DNA of 6,850 nt, taken from positions 1 to 6,850 of the forward strand of contig JAFNGF010000308.1 of assembly GCA_017885385.1 (NCBI GenBank), given 5' to 3'. The stretch is from Planctomycetota bacterium (GTDB lineage: Bacteria > Planctomycetota > Phycisphaerae > Sedimentisphaerales > Anaerobacaceae). A program made the position numbers and the translations under genes. Of this stretch, positions 1 to 6,329 are shown piece after piece; position 1 is the stretch's first letter, and every line of letters begins with the position of its first letter. The notes under the pieces are model-generated. The model did no database searches, was not told the DNA's origin, and worked only from the letters and a program-made list of their open reading frames with translations.

Positions 1-21
1 GTTCTTTCCCGTTGCCGGGTT

Positions 22-3000
22 GTGGCTATGGACCTTGGGCGGGATAAAACGGTCGCAAAGATAATCTCCCGACTTGAGGCCACAAAAGGTGGGGGGGTGG
101 TCAAGGTCGAGGGGACGTGGGGATCGTTTGCGCGCCTGCTGACGGCGTCCATATCACAGAAACTCGCTCGGCCAATTCTATATATTTGTCCCCATATCGA
201 GGATGCCGACAAGGCCGTTGATGACCTACAGACCTTCGGCTGCAAAAATGTAGCGGCTCTCGCAGCCTGGGAAGGCGAAGAAGAATTAGCCGATGCCACC
301 GATGAAACCAGAGCGGAAAGACTGAAACTCGTCGCTCGTATCTCGTCGCTTGTGGGACGGGGCACGGGCAACGGGTCACGAGGGACCCTGCTTCGCGGGA
401 ACCCAATGATTATTCCCGCCTCGGTGCAGGCGATTTGTCAGCCGGTTCCCAAGCCACAAATTCTGAAGGAGTGTTCTCTTCAGCTCGAAATAGGTAGGGC
501 GGTAATGCCGGAGCAGGTTGTTAGCTGGCTGGTTGAAAACAGCTTTGAGCGGGTGGATCAGGTTGATTTGCCGGGCCAATTCGCCCGCCGAGGCGGAATT
601 ATTGATATTTACGCGCCGATGATCTGGTCACTGGCCGCCAGCGAATCACGCGATAACGGACGGGTGACAGCGGTAGCGGTGAGGGTCGAGTTTTTCGGTG
701 ACAGCATTGAAAGCATTCGGCAAATCGATCTGGACACGCACCGTTCGACCGAGCAAATGGAGAGCATCGGCATCGTCTCGGTAGTGTGCGGCAGCGGTCG
801 CCAGCAGAAGGAGCTTTTCATAAATATCCTGCCCGCCGATACCATAGTAATCTTCGAAGAGCCGGTCGACTGTGAAGAAGTCGCCGACGTCTTTCGCCAG
901 CGTGCTGCCGCGCCGGATAGGCTTTATAGCTGGGCCGACATCTATAGCTCGGCGGGCAGATTTACCCAGCTACATGTCTGCCGGTTTGCCACCGCCGAGC
1001 CGGGCGAATTTCTTAAAGTAAGCGTCAAAAGTGTGCAGCAGTACGAGCACAAAGCGACTTCCGTATGGGCCGGTCACGAAGCCGCACTACAGGAGCTGGT
1101 GCAGCAGGCAAAACAGGACAAAAAGGTGCTGCTTTACTGCGAAAGTCCCGCTGAGGTCCAGCGGGTAGGCGAGATTATTAAGGAGTTCGACAAAGAAATT
1201 CCGCCGAACTTCAAGCTGCCGTTAGGATTCATCCATCAGGGCTTTGTCATCGACTCGCTAAACACCATCATAATAAGTCACCACGAGCTGTTTGGCCAAT
1301 TTGCGCTGCGGCGAAGGCAGCGCCCCGTTCGCGCAACGACACCGGTCGATACGCTCAGTGACCTGCAAGTCGGTGACTATGTGGTGCACGCCTCTTATGG
1401 CATCGGCAAGTTCTTGGGCATAAAAACAATCCAGGAAAAAGGCACGGCGGCGGAGTATCTTACTATTGAATATGCAGACAGCGTGAAAATTCAGGTTTCC
1501 GTCCGCAACATTGCGCTTGTGCAAAAGTACATAGGGACAAGCCCGCGAAGGCCGAATCTGAGCAAGGTCGGCTCGAAAAGATGGCAAAAGCAAAAAGAAA
1601 AAGTCGCCCGTTCGGTTCGGGACCTTGCCGCCGAGTTGCTCCAGATTCAGGCCAAACGCCAGGCGTTGGGCGGAATTGCATTCAGCGAGGATTCAACCTG
1701 GCAGGCAGAATTTGAAGAGTCATTCGCCTATCAGGAAACGCCGGATCAAATTACAGCCGCCCAAGAAATCAAGACGGATATGCGGGAACCTGTAGCGATG
1801 GATAGACTCCTATGTGGCGACGTCGGCTATGGTAAGACCGAGCTTGCGATGCGGGCGGCATTTAAGGCGGTGGAAAATGGAAAGCAGGTCGCGGTGCTTG
1901 TGCCCACCACCGTGTTGTGTGTGCAGCACGGCAGAACCTTTACCGAGCGGTTTGCGGATTTTCCGATCTGCATCGAAATCTTAAATCGCTTTAAGACGTC
2001 AAGGCAGGCGCGTGACATAATCGCCCGCACCAAACAGGGCAAAGTCGATATACTTATCGGAACACATAGACTCTTAAGCGGCGACATAGGCTTCAAGGAT
2101 TTGGGACTCTTGATAATCGACGAGGAGCAGCGTTTCGGCGTCGAGCACAAAGAAAGGCTCAAAAAACTACGGGTCAATGTGGATGTGCTTACGATGACTG
2201 CAACGCCCATTCCACGAACGCTTCACATGTCACTTCTTGGCCTGCGTGACATAAGCTCGCTGGCGACGCCGCCGCTTGATAGGCGAAGCATAGTGACCGC
2301 CGTGACGTCTTACAACGATGACCTAATCAAAAAAGCAGTTTATCGTGAATTGAACCGGCAGGGACAGGTCTTCTTCCTGCACAATAGGGTGAAAACAATT
2401 GAAAAAAAGGCCTGGGAAATCCAAAATCTTGTCCCCGACGCCAAAGTTACTATCGCCCACGGGCAGATGCCGAAGAGCGAGCTGGAAAAGGCGATGATTG
2501 ATTTTGTGCTCGGCGAAACGGACGTGCTTGTGTGTACGACCATTATCGAATCGGGACTCGATATCCCGAACGCTAATACGATTTTTATAAACGATGCGGA
2601 TAGATTCGGCCTGGCCGAGATGCACCAGCTTCGCGGCCGGGTGGGAAGATACAAACATCGGGCGTATGCGTATATGCTGCTGCCGGCGTCACGCCCGATC
2701 ACGCCGACAGCGGCGAGACGCCTAAAAGCCATTGAAGAGTATTCGCATCTGGGGGCGGGCTTTAGAATCGCCCTGCGGGACTTGGAGATTCGCGGGGCGG
2801 GAAATATATTAGGGCCGGAGCAATCCGGGCACATTCAAACAGTGGGTTATCAGATGTACTGCGAACTTCTGGCAAATGCCGTCAAGCAGCTGAGGAATGA
2901 GCCGGTTGAGGTAATCCCGACAGCGGTTGTCGATTTAGGATTTGCCGCGTATATCCCGAAAAATTACATACCCATTGACCGGCTGCGAATGGATGCTTAT

Positions 3001-3366
3001 CGCAAAATCGCCGTGGCAAGGACGGGCGAGGACCTCAAACAAATCGAAAGCGACTTGGCCGATGTTTACGGCCCCGTGCCGGAGGAGGCTAAATTGCTGC
3101 TGGAATTAGCTGAAATTCGTATCGCCGCAAGTAAACACGATATAAAAAGTATCGTTGCCTCCGGCCAGGACTTGGTTTTTTCCTTTGCCAAAGACCCGGG
3201 CGATAAAGCAAATTCTTTGTTCGCAAATGTCTCAGGCCGGGTTAGAATTGTTGACGGCAAACCTGTCCTGAGCCAAGTCGAAGGAACGGTCTGCCTGCGC
3301 CTGCCGGCCAACTATTTTGAGCCTGCAACGCTGGTAGCTGTTTTGAGAAGGATGCTGAAAGAATGA
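22..3366 (+). CDS. mfd: Transcription-repair coupling factor Mfd
   Basis: Mfd is a cytoplasmic DNA translocase that removes RNA polymerase stalled at lesions and recruits UvrA for nucleotide excision repair. At 1114 aa it is close to the usual family length (about 1150). Visible domains in order: UvrB-like N-terminal region with FARRGGIIDIYAP (residues 187-199); RNA-polymerase-interacting domain from about 445 to 515 (VGDYVVH at 450-456); ETPDQ near 572; Walker A GDVGYGKT (599-606); DEEQ (700-703); TATPIPRT (726-733); TTIIESGLDIPN (839-850); QLRGRVGR (869-876); the translocation region with RGAGNILG (924-931); and the C-terminal TRCF domain from about 962. The N-terminal UvrB-like part lacks a Walker A motif, as is normal for Mfd. 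The start is uncertain. GTG at 22 and ATG at 28 both lack a clear Shine-Dalgarno, and the frame is open to base 1, so the protein may begin upstream. Oddities are a Gly-rich insert at about 111-122 and a VLSQVEG insert at 1082-1088. The stop overlaps the next gene. Confidence 0.97.
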   Translation: MAMDLGRDKTVAKIISRLEATKGGGVVKVEGTWGSFARLLTASISQKLARPILYICPHIEDADKAVDDLQTFGCKNVAALAAWEGEEELADATDETRAERLKLVARISSLVGRGTGNGSRGTLLRGNPMIIPASVQAICQPVPKPQILKECSLQLEIGRAVMPEQVVSWLVENSFERVDQVDLPGQFARRGGIIDIYAPMIWSLAASESRDNGRVTAVAVRVEFFGDSIESIRQIDLDTHRSTEQMESIGIVSVVCGSGRQQKELFINILPADTIVIFEEPVDCEEVADVFRQRAAAPDRLYSWADIYSSAGRFTQLHVCRFATAEPGEFLKVSVKSVQQYEHKATSVWAGHEAALQELVQQAKQDKKVLLYCESPAEVQRVGEIIKEFDKEIPPNFKLPLGFIHQGFVIDSLNTIIISHHELFGQFALRRRQRPVRATTPVDTLSDLQVGDYVVHASYGIGKFLGIKTIQEKGTAAEYLTIEYADSVKIQVSVRNIALVQKYIGTSPRRPNLSKVGSKRWQKQKEKVARSVRDLAAELLQIQAKRQALGGIAFSEDSTWQAEFEESFAYQETPDQITAAQEIKTDMREPVAMDRLLCGDVGYGKTELAMRAAFKAVENGKQVAVLVPTTVLCVQHGRTFTERFADFPICIEILNRFKTSRQARDIIARTKQGKVDILIGTHRLLSGDIGFKDLGLLIIDEEQRFGVEHKERLKKLRVNVDVLTMTATPIPRTLHMSLLGLRDISSLATPPLDRRSIVTAVTSYNDDLIKKAVYRELNRQGQVFFLHNRVKTIEKKAWEIQNLVPDAKVTIAHGQMPKSELEKAMIDFVLGETDVLVCTTIIESGLDIPNANTIFINDADRFGLAEMHQLRGRVGRYKHRAYAYMLLPASRPITPTAARRLKAIEEYSHLGAGFRIALRDLEIRGAGNILGPEQSGHIQTVGYQMYCELLANAVKQLRNEPVEVIPTAVVDLGFAAYIPKNYIPIDRLRMDAYRKIAVARTGEDLKQIESDLADVYGPVPEEAKLLLELAEIRIAASKHDIKSIVASGQDLVFSFAKDPGDKANSLFANVSGRVRIVDGKPVLSQVEGTVCLRLPANYFEPATLVAVLRRMLKE
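352..386 (+). repeat. Degenerate 7-bp tandem repeat with G-quadruplex motif inside mfd
   Basis: Five consecutive heptamers of the general form G-rich plus AC (for example GTGGGAC, GGGGCAC, GGGTCAC) fill this stretch. They create five runs of three or more G (354-356, 359-362, 366-368, 373-375, 382-384) separated by 2 to 6 bases, which meets the usual G3+N1-7 quadruplex pattern on the coding strand. The array encodes VGRGTGNGSRGT (residues 111-122), where Mfd proteins normally have a short ungapped connection. The pattern is seen directly; that it arose by slippage or folds in the cell is inference. Confidence 0.6.
3265..3285 (+). repeat. Short dispersed-type repeat inserted in frame in mfd
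   Basis: The 21 bases have the form TCCTGAGC, then CAA, then GTCGAAGGA, preceded by G. This closely resembles a short repeat I know from many environmental bacterial genomes (CCTGAGCGAAGTCGAAGG-type), which often appears in predicted proteins as VLSxVEG. Here it reads VLSQVEG at Mfd residues 1082-1088, between VDGKP and TVCLRLP in the C-terminal TRCF domain. It is exactly seven codons long and keeps the frame. Only one copy is visible in this window, so membership of a dispersed family rests on recall, not on comparison. Confidence 0.6.
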
Positions 3367-3851
3367 AGAAGGTTTTCCGGTATTCTGTAACAGGGTTTCT
3401 CTTGGGATTGGGTTTTAGTGCAGCTATTTTCCTTTATTTTTGGCTTAGGACAATGGAGTTTGAGTATCGCCTAAAAGTCTCTTTGTATGAGCGTTTCCTG
3501 TTCTGGCAGAAATCTAAGAAAGAAGGCAAAAGTGACCTTCAAGGCGCAACTGAAATGTACCGAGTCATTCATAATCAGCCCGATTTTCAAGCCCAAGACC
3601 ATCAGTATGTCAAAAGCGGTCACCCTGAATACTTCATCAAGACGACGTTTGGCTATGACCTCTGGGATGGTTTTGGTTATGGGAAAAAACCTGGAAGACT
3701 TGAGACGTTTTTCGAGCTTCATACGATAGGCGATACTTTCTCAAAGATGGCAGGGATAATGTCTCTGCCGTATATCGCTATAGTAATGTGTCCCTTTATC
3801 GGCGGAGTCGCTGGGTTTATATTGGGCAGGAGGCAAGCTACTTATCTATAA
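3363..3851 (+). CDS. Small two-helix membrane protein of unknown function
   Basis: I do not recognise this 162-aa protein. A basic N-terminus (MKKVFR) leads into a hydrophobic helix at about residues 8-28. A polar central part of about 100 residues, rich in aromatic and charged residues, follows. A second hydrophobic helix lies at about 133-154, ending in a short basic tail (GRRQATYL). It is therefore probably an inner-membrane protein with a hairpin topology; the positive-inside rule favours both ends in the cytoplasm and the central part outside, but basic residues after the first helix weaken this. Its ATG overlaps the mfd TGA (ATGA), which implies translational coupling; a purine-rich stretch GAAAG lies immediately upstream. 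It looks more AT-rich than mfd. No catalytic motif is visible, so no function is assigned. Confidence 0.8.
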   Translation: MKKVFRYSVTGFLLGLGFSAAIFLYFWLRTMEFEYRLKVSLYERFLFWQKSKKEGKSDLQGATEMYRVIHNQPDFQAQDHQYVKSGHPEYFIKTTFGYDLWDGFGYGKKPGRLETFFELHTIGDTFSKMAGIMSLPYIAIVMCPFIGGVAGFILGRRQATYL

Positions 3852-3852
3852 T
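3822..3852 (+). promoter_or_regulatory. Possible sigma-70-type promoter for the double-redoxin gene
   Basis: A perfect TATAAT hexamer (3847-3852) overlaps the stop codon of the membrane-protein gene. The best upstream partner is TTGGGC (3822-3827), only a half match to TTGACA and with a long 19-base spacer. It would give a leader of roughly 75 bases before the ATG at 3933. The -10 match is good, the -35 poor, and no start site is known, so this is tentative. Confidence 0.3.
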
Positions 3853-3920
3853 TCTATCGGCCAAGCTCGTTTCAAAAGAGCCAACGCAATGTACCTAGTC
3901 CTGGTTTTCAGTTCTTACAT

Positions 3921-3925
3921 AGGAG
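3921..3925 (+). promoter_or_regulatory. Ribosome binding site of the double-redoxin gene
   Basis: AGGAG lies seven bases before the ATG at 3933, which supports that start. The bases just upstream (TAGTCCT at 3896-3902) can pair with AGGA and the following CTA with a 2-base bulge, so the site could be partly hidden in a weak leader hairpin. Confidence 0.75.
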
Positions 3926-3932
3926 ACTAATT

Positions 3933-5072
3933 ATGCGGTGCAAAACAAGTAAATTTTTGTCGGTGATCTTGGTGGGGTTGTTGTGGACGAGCTGCTGGGG
4001 ACAATCGCGCGGCAAGTCGGCTGAGGAACCAAAGACGCTTGAAATCGGGGAACACGCGCCGGATTTTAGTCTGCCAGGCGTGGATGGGCGAAATTATAAA
4101 CTGGCGGATTTTGCCCAGGCCGATATTCTCGTGGTTGTCTTCACCTGCAATCACTGCCCGACCGCCCAGGCGTACGAAGACAGGATCAAAAAGCTGGCAG
4201 CAGATTACAAAAATAAAGGCGTTGTGCTGGTTGCCATTTCGCCGAACGACCCGCAAGCCCTGCGCCTTGACGAGCTTGGCTATACCGACCTGAGCGATTC
4301 ACTTGAGGAGATGAAAATCCGGGCGAGAGATAAGGGATTTAATTTCCCTTATCTTTATGATGGGGACAAGCAGCAGGTGTCCCTCGCTTACGGCCCGGTT
4401 GCGACGCCGCACGTATTTATCTTTGATAAGGAGCGTAAGCTGCGATATGTCGGGCGGGTCGATGATTCAGAAAAGCCTGATAAGGTAAAATCTCACGATG
4501 CACGTAACGCGATTGAAGCCTTGCTGGCGGGCAAAAAAGTGCCCGTCGAGAAGACCAGGGCGTTTGGCTGTTCGATCAAATGGTCCAGCAAACGCGACTC
4601 GGCGAAAGAGGCTCAGGAGCGTTGGGCTAAGGAAAGCATCCTGCTTGAAATGACCGACGCCGATGGCATAGGAAAAATCATCAAAAACGACTCACAGAAA
4701 TTGCGATTGGTCAGCATCTGGGCCACCTGGTGCGGAGCGTGTGTGGTAGAGTTCCCGGAACTGGTCACCATCCACCGGATGTACCGCGGTCGAGATTTCG
4801 AGCTTATAACCATAAGTGCTGATTCGCCCCAGAGAAAGGACACGGTCCTATCTTTCTTGAAAAAGCAGCAGGCATCTTGCAGAAATTACCTATTCAACTC
4901 AGAAGACAAATACCAGCTCGTGGAGGCAGTGGGCAAAGAGTCCTTTGCGGGCATTCCGTACACTCTTCTGATTAGGCCTGGCGGCGAAATTATCTACCGG
5001 CACCTGGGGATAGCTGACCCCCTGGAGCTAAGAAAAGCTATCGTCCAGTACTTAGGCCGAACCTACAAATAG
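3933..5072 (+). CDS. Exported protein with two thioredoxin-fold (redoxin + TlpA-like) domains
   Basis: This 379-aa protein is probably a thiol-disulfide oxidoreductase of the periplasm or envelope. Residues 1-24 look like a signal peptide (basic start, hydrophobic core, then TSCWG); a lipoprotein is possible, but Trp at -3 makes a poor lipobox. Domain 1 (about 34-190) is a peroxiredoxin-like redoxin: it starts GEHAPDFSLPGVDG, has a CNHC redox pair at C72 and C75, and a cis-proline candidate in TPH (P159). It ends in FGCSIKW (211-217, C213), a tail I associate with single-domain relatives. Domain 2 (about 233-377) is TlpA-like, with WATWCGAC (C267 and C270) and cis-proline P342 in GIPY. Both active sites are intact. 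The next gene begins 25 bases downstream and is probably co-transcribed. Substrates cannot be read from sequence; disulfide reduction or cytochrome-maturation-type roles are family possibilities only. Confidence 0.9.
   Translation: MRCKTSKFLSVILVGLLWTSCWGQSRGKSAEEPKTLEIGEHAPDFSLPGVDGRNYKLADFAQADILVVVFTCNHCPTAQAYEDRIKKLAADYKNKGVVLVAISPNDPQALRLDELGYTDLSDSLEEMKIRARDKGFNFPYLYDGDKQQVSLAYGPVATPHVFIFDKERKLRYVGRVDDSEKPDKVKSHDARNAIEALLAGKKVPVEKTRAFGCSIKWSSKRDSAKEAQERWAKESILLEMTDADGIGKIIKNDSQKLRLVSIWATWCGACVVEFPELVTIHRMYRGRDFELITISADSPQRKDTVLSFLKKQQASCRNYLFNSEDKYQLVEAVGKESFAGIPYTLLIRPGGEIIYRHLGIADPLELRKAIVQYLGRTYK
4328..4354 (+). other. Perfect 10-bp inverted repeat (hairpin) within the double-redoxin gene
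   Basis: AGATAAGGGA (4328-4337) is followed by a 7-base AT-only loop and then TCCCTTATCT (4345-4354). The stem can extend outward by one G-T wobble and one A-T pair. It encodes the KGFNFPYLYD stretch, which resembles conserved sequence of redoxin domains, so coding constraint may explain it. The T-run after the stem is short and interrupted, so it is not called a terminator. Confidence 0.55.
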
Positions 5073-5085
5073 GAGTTACCAAAAT

Positions 5086-5090
5086 AGGAG
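5086..5090 (+). promoter_or_regulatory. Ribosome binding site of the propeller gene
   Basis: AGGAG lies seven bases before the ATG at 5098 and fixes that start. A second AGGAG (5071-5075) overlaps the stop of the preceding gene, too far upstream to serve this ATG well. The two sit in near-identical AAATAGGAG contexts 15 bases apart, as if duplicated. Confidence 0.75.
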
Positions 5091-5097
5091 CGAGATC

Positions 5098-6132
5098 ATG
5101 TCGCTGAAAGCAAGGAGATTGTTCCGCAGTCTGCTATTGGGCGTTGTGTTTGTGGCCTGGACCTATTGCCAGGCAAGCGAAATCAAGCGCAGGCCGCTGG
5201 ATGAACTGCCGTCACATATAAAGCAGGTGACGCACTTTGGAGAAAGAGCGGACTGGTCGCACGATGGCAAGAAAATACTGTTTCTGGAAAAGACCTTCGG
5301 AGACGCTTATGAGCTTGAATTGGCGACCGGGATTCTTCGTCCGATGACGCATCATTATTTTCACGAGGGTTATACGCGGGCACTTTATCTGGCTAACGGC
5401 GATGTCCTGCTCTCCGGGGCAAGGCGATTTGACGCCAATGATCCCTGGCCAAGCCGAAGCGAGAAGAACGCCGAGCTTTGGGTGCTGAAGAGGGACCTAT
5501 CTGGCCCGCCGACACCTTTGGGCGAAAAGTGCTCCGAAGGTCCGGCGGTTTCATGTAGAAATATGCGAATCGCCTGGACGTGTGGCGGGGCATTTTATAT
5601 GGGCGATATTGTTTATAAAAATGGTAAGCCTGAGCTATCGGGCAGAAAGAAGATACTGAATAGGCGCGATTTGCCTTTCGACTGTGGCCTGGAAACGCAA
5701 AACTTTCGCCCGCCTGATGAAAAGGAACTGATATTCAGCGCTTATGGCTACCAGGGCACCGAAGTTATGGGCCTAAACCTGGAGACAGGGAAAATTACCA
5801 ACTATTCGCTGGCGCCGGACCAATATGATGAGCCGGAAGGCATTTTTCCGGATGGCAGATTCACGCTGGTCGAGTGCGACAAGCACAACGCCAAGGGTTC
5901 GCAGTACGTCGACATCTACAAGCTGGGTCTGGATGGCTCAGGCAAAACCGAAAGGCTGACGTTTTTTGGCGACTATCCCGGCTACAAGGCCTCCAACCCG
6001 GTGGTCAGTGACGATGGCCGATTCATCGCGTTTCAATTTGCTAAGACAGGCGACCCCGCCGGCGTGGGCAGAGGCGTCTTGGTCTTTGATTTAGAGATGT
6101 ACGAAAAAGCGAAAAGGCCTGCGACCAAATAG
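5098..6132 (+). CDS. Exported TolB/PD40-like beta-propeller protein
   Basis: This 344-aa protein has an N-terminal signal peptide (basic MSLKARR, hydrophobic core about 10-22, likely cleavage after QAS near 28). The rest consists of repeated beta-propeller blades of the TolB/PD40 type. Clear blade signatures are DWSHDGKKILFLE (52-64), EPEGIFPDGRF (245-255) and NPVVSDDGRFIAFQF (300-314), and LNLETGKITNYS is a typical blade edge. It therefore acts outside the cytoplasm, probably as a binding or scaffold protein; no catalytic signature is evident. Five cysteines in the mature part (145, 153, 162, 196, 260) are notable next to a two-CxxC redoxin gene. It probably shares a transcript with that gene. 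It is shorter than TolB, lacks an obvious TolB N-terminal domain, and has no pal or tol neighbours here, so it should not be called TolB. Specific ligand or process is unknown. Confidence 0.8.
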   Translation: MSLKARRLFRSLLLGVVFVAWTYCQASEIKRRPLDELPSHIKQVTHFGERADWSHDGKKILFLEKTFGDAYELELATGILRPMTHHYFHEGYTRALYLANGDVLLSGARRFDANDPWPSRSEKNAELWVLKRDLSGPPTPLGEKCSEGPAVSCRNMRIAWTCGGAFYMGDIVYKNGKPELSGRKKILNRRDLPFDCGLETQNFRPPDEKELIFSAYGYQGTEVMGLNLETGKITNYSLAPDQYDEPEGIFPDGRFTLVECDKHNAKGSQYVDIYKLGLDGSGKTERLTFFGDYPGYKASNPVVSDDGRFIAFQFAKTGDPAGVGRGVLVFDLEMYEKAKRPATK

Positions 6133-6142
6133 TCAGAATTAG

Positions 6143-6218
6143 CCGCGGAGGCCGCCGAGAACGCTGAGGCGAAAAATTATAAAGGCGAATTTCTCTGCGG
6201 GCTCTGCGTACTCGCCGG
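6143..6218. repeat. Intergenic imperfect inverted repeat with 9-bp internal period
   Basis: The left arm (6143-6177) reads as successive 9-mers CCGCGGAGG, then CCGCCGAGA and similar, ending in an A-rich AAAATT. The right arm (6188-6218) carries the reverse-complement style, CTCTGCGGG and CTCTGCGTA, ending CGCCGG. By hand alignment about two thirds of the outer arm positions match. The pattern resembles GCGGAGG/CGCAGAG-type palindromic repeats that I recall being scattered between genes in many bacterial genomes. It lies 10 bases after the propeller stop and may act as an RNA hairpin or weak terminator, though there is no clean T-tract. Confidence 0.55.
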
Positions 6219-6250
6219 TAAGCCCTCGCCTCTTAGGTGGAAAATAGAAA

Positions 6251-6279
6251 TTGCAAATTCGTGCTGTCTGGCTTAGATT
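6251..6279 (+). promoter_or_regulatory. Possible promoter of the HD-hydrolase gene
   Basis: TTGCAA (6251-6256) and TAGATT (6274-6279) are separated by 17 bases; each matches four of six consensus positions for a sigma-70-type promoter. It sits in the gap just after the inverted repeat, where a promoter would be expected, about 50 bases before the ATG. The match is modest and could be chance. Confidence 0.3.
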
Positions 6280-6318
6280 AACAACTATCACTGGCAGACA
6301 AAGATTCTCAAGGTATCC

Positions 6319-6323
6319 AGGAG
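6319..6323 (+). promoter_or_regulatory. Ribosome binding site of the HD-hydrolase gene
   Basis: AGGAG lies six bases before the ATG at 6330 and determines the start of the last gene, which has no stop inside the window. Confidence 0.75.
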
Positions 6324-6329
6324 CAAAGT

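Noticed and set aside
98..122. Second G-quadruplex at the start of mfd
   Set aside because: The G-runs at 91-97, 111-114 and 119-122 are separated by a 13-base loop, outside the usual 1-7 base limit.
1827..2210. 127-codon open frame on the minus strand inside mfd
   Set aside because: Ser/Leu-rich low-complexity product opposite the Walker A and DEEQ region; a shadow of the real gene.
2340..2834. 164-codon open frame on the minus strand inside mfd
   Set aside because: It lies antisense to strongly conserved helicase motifs of Mfd, has no recognisable domain, and its sequence is explained by the complement of mfd codons.
4039..4293. 84-codon plus-strand frame inside the double-redoxin gene
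   Set aside because: Overlaps the conserved CNHC redoxin domain in another frame and shows no family features.
5098..6132. Assignment as TolB of the Tol-Pal system
   Set aside because: Too short, no TolB N-terminal domain is evident and there are no tol or pal neighbours; only the propeller fold is supported.
6143..6240. Intrinsic terminator after the propeller gene
   Set aside because: The inverted arms are imperfect and no run of T follows the right arm, so it is listed as a repeat instead.
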